Positions 58,179-64,000 of a stretch of DNA of 64,000 bases are shown here, in pieces. Under the pieces are notes generated by a model that saw only the letters and a list, made by a program, of their open reading frames with translations, ran no database searches and was not told the origin of the DNA. The first letter of the stretch is position 1. Each line of letters opens with the position of its first letter. The stretch comes from Nocardioides sp. WS12 (GTDB lineage: Bacteria; Actinomycetota; Actinomycetes; Propionibacteriales; Nocardioidaceae). Made by a program: the position numbers and the translations under genes. Location: contig NZ_CP053928.1 of assembly GCF_014108865.1 (NCBI RefSeq), positions 3,472,001 to 3,536,000 of the forward strand. The letters run 5' to 3'.

Positions 58179-60580
58179 ACGTCCAGCACCAACTTCTTCG
58201 AGAGCGAGCGGGAGACGCAGAGCATGATCGTGTCGCCGCGCTCGCGTTCCGCCTTGGACAGGATCGAGTCACGGTGGTCGGGCGTGCCCTCGACCACGTC
58301 GGCCTCGCAGGTACCGCAGATGCCTTCCATGCAGGACCCGAGTACGTCGACACCGGCCTTCTCGACCGCGTCGAAGATCGACGTCCCCTCGGACACCGTC
58401 ACGGTCACTCCCGAGCGCGAGCACTCCACGTCGAAGGAGTCGAGCGCGTCCTCCGACGCCACGATCTCCTTGGCCGCGAATCTCTCGAGGTGCACGCTGC
58501 CATCGGGCCAGCCGGCACACGCCTCCTCGACCGCATCGAGCAGGGCGCCCGGACCACAGGAGTAGACCAGGGTGCCTGCCTGCGGCGTGGCCAGGAGCGA
58601 GGTGAGGTCGAATCGGTCACCCTCGTCGCGCGGCGCGAGGGTCACCCGCTGGTCCCCCTCGAACCGGTCCAGGAAGGCCATCGACGCGCGTGTGCGGCCG
58701 GCGTACAACAGGCTCCACTCGGCGCCGCGCGCCTGGGCTGCCTCGATCATCGCGAGGATCGGGGTGATGCCGATGCCGCCGGCGATGAACAGGTAGCGCG
58801 GCGACGCGACGAGCGGGAAGTGGTTGCGCGGGCCGCGCACGCGGACGGTCGCGCCCTCCGCGAGCTTCCCGTGGACGTACGCAGATCCGCCCCTGCTGTT
58901 CGGGTCGAGGAGCACGCCGACCTTCAAGGTCGACTCGTCGGTCGCGCTGCCGCACAAGGAGTACTGCCGTGTCAGCGATGGGCCGAGGACGAGATCGATG
59001 TGGGCGCCGGCGGTCCACGGTGGAAGGGGTGCCCCCGTGGGGTCGGCGAGAGTGAGCTCGACGACCCCCTCGGCCACCTCGCGTCGCGCCTGGACCTGCA
59101 GGTCGACCTCGCTCTCCGAGGTGCCCGTGACCCAGCCCTGGCGGGAGGCGATCCGTGCGGGCTGGGGCGCCGCAGCCTTGCGGGTCCGGGGCCGCGGCTC
59201 CTGACCGACCGGCGTGAGGGTGACCATCATCTTCGTGTAGCCCCGGACGAAGTTCGACTGCAGGTACTCCGGTTCCTCGACGACCTCGATGTCCGCGAAC
59301 CGCGCCAGCAGCTCCTCCCACAGGATCCGCAGCTGCATCTCCGCCACGCGACTCCCCATGCAGCGGTGGACACCGATGCCGAACGAGAGGTGGTGGCGTC
59401 CGTTGTGGCGGTCGATGACGAAGTCGTCGGGATTCTCGAAAGTTCGCTCGTCGCGGTTGCCCGAGGCGTACCACATGACGACCTTGTCGCCCTTGCGGAT
59501 GAACTGGCCGCCCAGGACGGTGTCCTTCGTCGCGATCCGGCGCATGTAGGCCAGCGGCGTCTGCCACCGGATGATCTCCTGCACGAGCTTCGGGATGAGG
59601 TCGGGGTTCGCCTTGAGCCGCTCGAACTCGTCCGGGAATTGGTTGAGCGCGTACACGCCGCCGGACATCGAGTTGCGGGTGGTGTCGTTGCCGCCGACGA
59701 CCAGCAGGATCAGGTTGCCGAGGAACTCCATGGGGCGGTTGATCAGGTCCTTGGTGTCCTCGGACATCTGCATGAGGGTGATCAGGTCGTAGCCCGGCTT
59801 CTCGCCGGCGGCGAGGCGAGCAGCCTTGTCGTGCCAGAGCGCACTGAAGCTCTTCGCCATGTCGGCGACGCCCGCGTACAGCTCGTCCATGTCGACCGCT
59901 CCGCCGGTGGCCCCGGCGCTGGAGCCGGCCAGCTCGGTCCAGTGCACGAGCTTGCGCCGCTCGTCGTACGGGAAGTCGAGCAAGGTGGCCAGCATCCGCG
60001 AGGTCAGCTCGATGCTGACCTTGTCCACCCAGTCGAAGGGCTCGTTGACCGGCAGGTCGTCGAGGACCTCCTGCACGCGGGAACGGATCAGCCCCTCCAT
60101 CTCCTCGAGGTTCTGCGGGGCCACGACGCCCTGGACGGCGGCGCGCTGCTGGTCGTGGCGCGGCGGGTCCATGGCGATGAACATCTCGATGTCCAGGCCC
60201 TCCGGCGGCGTGCCGATGACGATCTGCGGCTCGGCGGAGAACCTCTCGAAGTCCTTGTCGACCGTGACGATGTCGTCGTACCGGGTCACCGACCAGTACG
60301 GCCCGAAGGCGCTGTTCGCCTGGTAGTGGACCGGTGCCTCATCCCGCAGCCGCTTGGCGTAGGGCAGCCACTGCCCCTGGCGGTAGAGGAACGGGTTGCT
60401 GAGGTCGATCTCGGTCAGTGCGAGCTCATCGACGTCGGGAATCTTCTCATCGACGAAAACCGGTTGCCTGTCACCGAGCACCAGCCGCTTGGCCTTCTGG
60501 AACAGATGCAGACCCTGGACCTGCCGCTGCATCGGGATGGTCGCCTGGGCCTTGTTGATGACCTGGTCGAGAACACTCAT
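58175..60580 (-). CDS. Self-sufficient cytochrome P450: CYP153-like P450 fused to PDR/VanB-type reductase and [2Fe-2S] ferredoxin
   Basis: 801 residues from ATG 60580. P450 domain 1-460: I-helix GGNDTTRNSM (296-305), ExxR EIIR (335-338), heme loop FGIGVHRCMGSR with Cys407. The P450 wording (MFIAMDPPRHDQQR, WQTPLAYMRRIA, VVMWYASGNRDERTF) resembles CYP153 alkane/fatty-acid hydroxylases rather than CYP116B. A linker (460-485) joins a flavin domain (TRQYSLCG, 537-544), an NAD(P)H domain (AGGIGITPILA, 600-610; YSCGPGALL) and a C-terminal ferredoxin with Cys750, Cys755, Cys758 and Cys788. One polypeptide should therefore take electrons from NAD(P)H to heme. The Rieske gene follows in a 4-base overlap. 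Confidence 0.9.
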   Translation of the reverse strand: MSVLDQVINKAQATIPMQRQVQGLHLFQKAKRLVLGDRQPVFVDEKIPDVDELALTEIDLSNPFLYRQGQWLPYAKRLRDEAPVHYQANSAFGPYWSVTRYDDIVTVDKDFERFSAEPQIVIGTPPEGLDIEMFIAMDPPRHDQQRAAVQGVVAPQNLEEMEGLIRSRVQEVLDDLPVNEPFDWVDKVSIELTSRMLATLLDFPYDERRKLVHWTELAGSSAGATGGAVDMDELYAGVADMAKSFSALWHDKAARLAAGEKPGYDLITLMQMSEDTKDLINRPMEFLGNLILLVVGGNDTTRNSMSGGVYALNQFPDEFERLKANPDLIPKLVQEIIRWQTPLAYMRRIATKDTVLGGQFIRKGDKVVMWYASGNRDERTFENPDDFVIDRHNGRHHLSFGIGVHRCMGSRVAEMQLRILWEELLARFADIEVVEEPEYLQSNFVRGYTKMMVTLTPVGQEPRPRTRKAAAPQPARIASRQGWVTGTSESEVDLQVQARREVAEGVVELTLADPTGAPLPPWTAGAHIDLVLGPSLTRQYSLCGSATDESTLKVGVLLDPNSRGGSAYVHGKLAEGATVRVRGPRNHFPLVASPRYLFIAGGIGITPILAMIEAAQARGAEWSLLYAGRTRASMAFLDRFEGDQRVTLAPRDEGDRFDLTSLLATPQAGTLVYSCGPGALLDAVEEACAGWPDGSVHLERFAAKEIVASEDALDSFDVECSRSGVTVTVSEGTSIFDAVEKAGVDVLGSCMEGICGTCEADVVEGTPDHRDSILSKAERERGDTIMLCVSRSLSKKLVLDV

Positions 60581-60654
60581 GACTGCAACAAACCAGACAT
60601 CGGGGGTGATCCGCCAGTGCGTCCTGGACGGTCGGCGAAGGCTTGGCAGACGGC

Positions 60655-60692
60655 ACAAGGCCCTGCCGCACTCTTGTGCAGCAGGGCCTTGT
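60655..60692 (-). terminator. Hairpin terminator between the desaturase and P450 genes
   Basis: ACAAGGCCCTGC (60655-60666) and GCAGGGCCTTGT (60681-60692) form a 12-bp stem with an inner GCAC/GTGC helix; just downstream of the desaturase stop on the minus strand, separating the two operons. Confidence 0.75.
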
Positions 60693-60703
60693 CAACGCGT
60701 CAT

Positions 60704-61897
60704 TCAGGCGGCGGCGCGCTGCTTCTTGCTGCGCATCGGGAAGGTGACGATCTCGGCGATCCCGGCCTTCCTGGACTGCGTGTAGAAGCTGTCCGGCAGG
60801 GAGAGCTTGAAGACCTTCTTCCACACACTCAGGAGCTGGTTGGCCATCGAGTCCTCGTGGTAGGCGATGCCGTACTTCTCGCAGAGCGCCCGCACCTCGA
60901 CCGAGATCTCCTTGTACCGGTACGCCGGGACGTCCGGGAACAGGTGGTGCTCGATCTGGAAGCTGAGGTTGCCCGAGAGCACGTCGATCCACTTCGCGCC
61001 GGTGAAGTTCGCCGAGCCGAGGATCTGGCGGTAGTACCACTCGGCGTGGCTCTCGTCCTCGGTCTCCTCGATCGAGAAGGTCTCGACGTCCTCCGGGAAA
61101 TGACCACACCAGATGACCGACGAGGCCCACAGGTTGCGCACCAGGTTGGCGGCGGCGTTACCCGCGAAGGTGAACGGCGCACCGGGACCGGAGAGCAGCG
61201 GGAAGATGACGTAGTCCTTCAGCGCCTGCTTGCCAGCCTTGTCGCGGAAGCGACGCAGGCCGGGCTTCATCTCCGACCAGGTCTTCTCGCCCTTCATGAA
61301 CTTCTCGGACTCGAGCTCCTGGATCGCGGTGCCCCACTGGAAGAACGTCTGCAGCAGGCCGCAGAAGACCGGGTTCAGCAGCCAGATCGGGTGCCACGGC
61401 TGCTCCTCGGTCAGGCGCATGACGCCGTAGCCGGTGGCGTCGTGGTCCTTGCCGATGATGTTGGTGAACGTGTGGTGCACGTAGTTGTGCGTGTACAGCC
61501 AGCTGTCGGCGTGGATCGTGTTGTCCCAGTCGAAGTTCTTCGAGGTGTACTGCGGGTCGTTCATGAAGTCGTACTGGCCGTGCATGATGTTGTGGCCGAT
61601 CTCCATGTTGTCGATGATCTTCGACAGGGAGAGGGCGGTGACACCGGCGAGCCACGCCGGCGGGAACCAGCCGGCCCACAACAGGCCGCGGCCGGCGAGC
61701 TCGAGCTTCTTCTGCTTGGCGACGATGTCGCGGATGTACGCCGCGTCCTTCTCGCCCAGGTCGGCGACGATGCGCGCGCGCAACTCGTCCAGTTCCTTGC
61801 CGAAGGCCTCGATCTTGGCCGGGCTGAGCTTCTTGCCCGTCTTGGCGGGTGCGGTCTTGGCGGCCGTCTTGGCGGGGGTTTCCTGCGTGATGGTCAT
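60704..61897 (-). CDS. Membrane fatty-acid (acyl-CoA) desaturase, DesA3-like
   Basis: 397 residues from ATG 61897, with GGGAG 6 bases upstream. A Lys/Ala-rich N-terminus leads to transmembrane helices and the three His boxes: HNIMH (102-106), HNYVHH (137-142) and QIEHH (314-318). This is the diiron desaturase class that inserts a cis double bond into acyl chains. The upstream gene encodes its likely electron donor, the same arrangement as Rv3230c-desA3 in M. tuberculosis. Confidence 0.93.
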   Translation of the reverse strand: MTITQETPAKTAAKTAPAKTGKKLSPAKIEAFGKELDELRARIVADLGEKDAAYIRDIVAKQKKLELAGRGLLWAGWFPPAWLAGVTALSLSKIIDNMEIGHNIMHGQYDFMNDPQYTSKNFDWDNTIHADSWLYTHNYVHHTFTNIIGKDHDATGYGVMRLTEEQPWHPIWLLNPVFCGLLQTFFQWGTAIQELESEKFMKGEKTWSEMKPGLRRFRDKAGKQALKDYVIFPLLSGPGAPFTFAGNAAANLVRNLWASSVIWCGHFPEDVETFSIEETEDESHAEWYYRQILGSANFTGAKWIDVLSGNLSFQIEHHLFPDVPAYRYKEISVEVRALCEKYGIAYHEDSMANQLLSVWKKVFKLSLPDSFYTQSRKAGIAEIVTFPMRSKKQRAAA

Positions 61898-61925
61898 GAG
61901 ATCTCCCGGAGGTCGGTGGGTCGGG

Positions 61926-63041
61926 TCAGAGGGCAATGGACACGTCGCCGCAGGGCGCCGAGATGCAGGTCTTGATGTTGACGTCTTCGTCGCTGTTGAT
62001 CTCGCCGGTCAGGACATTGCGCGTCGTACCGGTGTCCTTCTTGAAGACGCAGGTGTTGCAGATGCCGATCCGGCAGCCGTAGTCCGGCGTCAGGCCGGCA
62101 GCTTCGGCCTGCTCGAGGATCGTCTGGCCGTTGTTCTCGACCTCGATCTCCGAGGCGCCGAACACCAGGGAGCCGGTCGCTTCGTCGGTGGGGACCGTGC
62201 GGGTCGGTGCTGCAAACTGCTCCAGGTGGAGCCGGTCGGAGATGCCCTCGGCCTCGAAGACGGCGCGGACGCCGTCCATGAGAGGCATCGGGCCACACAG
62301 GAAGGTCTCGGCCTCGGCGAAGTGCTTGTCGGCAGCGACCAGGTGCTCGCGGCTGAAGAAGCCCTGGAGGTCACCGTTGTCAGCGTTGGTGTACGCGCGG
62401 ACGATGCGGACGCCCTCGTACTTCTCCTCGATCTCGGCGATCTCCTTGCGGTAGATCACGTCGTCCGAGGTGAAGGAGTAGTGCAGGAAGGTGACCTTGC
62501 CGATGTAGGCGCGCTCGGTGAGCGTGCGCAGCATGGACATGACCGGGGTGATGCCGGAGCCGCCGCTGATCAGCAGGATGCTGCGCGGGTGCGGCAGCGG
62601 GATGTGGAACTCGCCCTGTGCCTGGGAGATCTGCACGACCATGCCGGGCTGGGCGTTGGCCAGCAGCCACGGCGAGACGAGGCCGTTGGGGTCGACCTTG
62701 ATGGTCAACTCGAGGTGGCCGTCGCGGCGGAACTGCGAGTTCGCCGGCGAGTAGCAGCGGGTACGACGGATGCCGTCGATCTCGACCGACAGCTTGACGA
62801 ACTGGCCGGCCTTGAAGCCGGTCCACAGGTTGTTGGGCCGAATGGTCAGCGTGACGCTGTCAGCGGTCTTGCGCTCGACAGCGGTGACCTCGGCGCGGAT
62901 CTCGTTGCTGGACCAGAGTGGATCGAACATCTCGACGTAGCGGTCGACGCCGTGGGGCGTCGTCATCGCGGCAGCGAAGGAGGAGTTCAGGACGCGACGA
63001 GCAACCGCTGACGACGTCAGCTTCTGAGCGATGAGCGACAT
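61926..63041 (-). CDS. Ferredoxin reductase-type electron donor for the desaturase
   Basis: 371 residues. FAD-binding RCYSPAN (95-101), NAD(P)H-binding ISGGSGITPVMSML (158-171) and LCGPMPLMDGV, then a C-terminal plant-type [2Fe-2S] ferredoxin domain with Cys323, Cys328, Cys331 and Cys359. It carries electrons from NADPH to the diiron desaturase encoded 28 bases downstream. Homologous to Rv3230c. Two dyads upstream may be repressor sites. Confidence 0.93.
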   Translation of the reverse strand: MSLIAQKLTSSAVARRVLNSSFAAAMTTPHGVDRYVEMFDPLWSSNEIRAEVTAVERKTADSVTLTIRPNNLWTGFKAGQFVKLSVEIDGIRRTRCYSPANSQFRRDGHLELTIKVDPNGLVSPWLLANAQPGMVVQISQAQGEFHIPLPHPRSILLISGGSGITPVMSMLRTLTERAYIGKVTFLHYSFTSDDVIYRKEIAEIEEKYEGVRIVRAYTNADNGDLQGFFSREHLVAADKHFAEAETFLCGPMPLMDGVRAVFEAEGISDRLHLEQFAAPTRTVPTDEATGSLVFGASEIEVENNGQTILEQAEAAGLTPDYGCRIGICNTCVFKKDTGTTRNVLTGEINSDEDVNIKTCISAPCGDVSIAL

Positions 63042-63052
63042 GCCCGTTTCCT

Positions 63053-63076
63053 TTCAGTGAACATCTGTGCACTGAA
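63053..63076 (-). promoter_or_regulatory. Dyad upstream of the desaturase-reductase operon, site 1
   Basis: TTCAGTG (63053-63059) and CACTGAA (63070-63076) form a perfect 7-bp dyad 11 bases before the reductase ATG. TGAACA also repeats directly at 63058 and 63073. A TetR-like repressor site is plausible. Confidence 0.5.
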
Positions 63077-63133
63077 CACGCTAGGCCATTCCGGCAGTTG
63101 GCGCCACGCCGAGCAGGCGTGACGCTCACTACA

Positions 63134-63149
63134 GTGCACGTTCGTGCAC
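63134..63149 (-). promoter_or_regulatory. Dyad upstream of the desaturase-reductase operon, site 2
   Basis: GTGCACG-TT-CGTGCAC is a perfect 16-base palindrome, 92 bases upstream of the reductase ATG and 40 bases past the stop of the regulator gene. It shares GTGCAC with 63067-63072 near site 1. Confidence 0.5.
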
Positions 63150-63189
63150 CGAATGGCAGCCAGGCGTTGGAAGCGTCAGCGGTTCGGCG

Positions 63190-64000
63190 TCACGTTCTCA
63201 CCGCGAAGAGTCTCCACGGGTCCGGGACGCCCTTGAGGTCGCGTGCGCCGCGGTCCTCGAAGTGGAGGCCCGAGCCGGTCACGAGGTCCTTGACGGTGCT
63301 CGACACCAGCACCTCGCCCGCGCCGGCCAGCGCAGAGAGACGGGCGCAGATGTGGACGGCGATACCGCCGACGTCGCCCCGCATCAGCTCGATCTCGCCG
63401 GTGTGCAGGCCGGCGCGGATCTCGATACCGAGCTCTCGGGTTCCCTCCACGATCGCGAGAGCGCAGCGCACCGCTCGCGCGGGTCCGTCGAACGTGGCCA
63501 GGAATCCGTCACCGGTGGTCACGATCTCTCGACCGCGATGCTGCTTCAGCTCACGCCGGACGACCTCGCGGTGGCGCTCGAGCAATTCGGTCCAGTCCCG
63601 GTCGCCACGCGTCACCGCATGGTTCGTCGAGTCGACCACGTCGGTGAACAGCATCGTGGCGAGGATCCGGTCGACGGGAGGTTGCGAAGGGCCGCCCACC
63701 GCGGGTTGCCGGTTGACGACACCCGGGGTCGTCGTACCTGTGGGCACGAAGCCACTGGCATACGCCCGCACCACCGCCTGAACCCGATCGCGCACACCCA
63801 GCTTCGCGAGGATGTGCGCGACGTGGGTCTTGACGGTCGTCTCCGCCACGACGAGCTCGTCAGCGATCTCGAGGTTCGACAACCCCCGCGCCATCTGCTG
63901 GAGCACGGCCGCTTCGCGTTCGGTCAGCTCCTCGAGCACAGGAGCCGGCACCGCCTCGACCCCGTCGGTCGCAGCGAAACGCTCCAGCAACCGCCGGGTG
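63190..64000 (-). CDS. LuxR-type HTH regulator fused to a class III adenylate/guanylate cyclase domain (5' end outside window)
   Basis: The frame is open to the window edge and reads ...TRRLLERFAATDGV, the usual end of a NarL-type receiver linker, so an N-terminal receiver domain is probably outside the window. Visible: LuxR helix-turn-helix LTEREAAVLQQMARGLSNLE then IADELVVAETTVKTHVAHIL, a short linker (Thr/Pro/Gly), and a cyclase homology domain with FTDVVDST (metal Asp), TTGDGFLATF (second Asp), IEIRAGLHTGEIE and VGGIAVHICARLSALAG. Both metal aspartates are present, so cyclase activity is possible. The order HTH then cyclase is unusual. Confidence 0.82.
   Translation of the reverse strand, partial: TRRLLERFAATDGVEAVPAPVLEELTEREAAVLQQMARGLSNLEIADELVVAETTVKTHVAHILAKLGVRDRVQAVVRAYASGFVPTGTTTPGVVNRQPAVGGPSQPPVDRILATMLFTDVVDSTNHAVTRGDRDWTELLERHREVVRRELKQHRGREIVTTGDGFLATFDGPARAVRCALAIVEGTRELGIEIRAGLHTGEIELMRGDVGGIAVHICARLSALAGAGEVLVSSTVKDLVTGSGLHFEDRGARDLKGVPDPWRLFAVRT

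Noticed and set aside
58274..61975. Plus-strand open frame of 1,233 codons across the P450 and desaturase genes
   Set aside because: It runs antisense through two recognised genes and their terminator and shows no domain.

Overview
The window looks like a chromosomal segment of a high-GC actinobacterium, most plausibly a Nocardioides-like member of the Nocardioidaceae. The grounds are very high third-position GC, frequent GTG starts, ATGA/GTGA stop-start overlaps, and several gene blocks in the order I recall for Mycobacterium tuberculosis and Streptomyces (lhr-nei; thyA-folA and dapA-rnj-ftsK-pgsA-cinA/clgR; gcvT-pepA-sucB-lipB-lipA-glnA). The genus is an inference. I see no tRNA, rRNA, CRISPR array, prophage or transposase.

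Layout. 1-3.75 kb: a tight plus-strand run (tail of an ArsR regulator, AHSA1-type SRPBCC protein, TIGR03086/DinB-like protein, alpha/beta hydrolase, TfoX-like protein, MFS exporter). 3.75-6.06 kb: an ECF sigma factor with its membrane-anchored partner, and a class F sortase. 6.1-12.5 kb: the DNA repair pair lhr-nei, then htpX. 12.5-34.3 kb, almost all minus strand: clgR, cinA/pncC, a 2,470-residue secreted nuclease/double nucleotidase, pgsA, rimO, a RodZ-like gene, ftsK, a plus-strand MerR pair, rnj, dapA, an F420-type oxidoreductase, a vapBC-type toxin-antitoxin pair, folA and thyA. 34.3-47.3 kb: PhzF-like protein, gcvT, pepA, the two-lipoyl sucB, a TIGR01777 epimerase, lipB, an ABC exporter, lipA and a DUF4191 protein, with small exported proteins between them. 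47.6-49.4 kb: a DUF6318 lipoprotein/PKD protein pair and an RDD protein. 49.5-53.3 kb: two glutamine synthetases (type III and type I), each with a GlnR-like box. 53.5-54.9 kb: an HTH/nucleotidyltransferase pair resembling a toxin-antitoxin module. 55.2-57.1 kb: a secreted LVIVD-repeat protein with a PA domain. 57.2-63.0 kb: a redox cluster with a Rieske oxygenase, a P450-reductase-ferredoxin fusion, a fatty-acid desaturase and its ferredoxin reductase. 63.2-64.0 kb: the C-terminal part of a regulator that joins a LuxR HTH to a class III cyclase.

How parts work together. SucB needs lipoate made by LipB and LipA, and GcvT belongs to the glycine cleavage system, which also uses a lipoylated carrier. 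ThyA and FolA close the folate cycle. The two glutamine synthetases share a likely nitrogen-control signal. The giant secreted enzyme would degrade extracellular DNA to nucleosides and phosphate. In the redox cluster the P450-reductase fusion overlaps the Rieske gene by four bases, so its VanB-type reductase may feed both oxygenases. The Rieske protein carries Asn where the first iron-ligand His is expected.

The observations I rate highest are the CYP153-like P450 fusion and its coupling to the atypical Rieske protein, the duplicated nucleotidase module of the giant exoenzyme, the HTH/nucleotidyltransferase pair, the HTH-cyclase regulator, and a REP-like repeat found both between genes and inside lhr.
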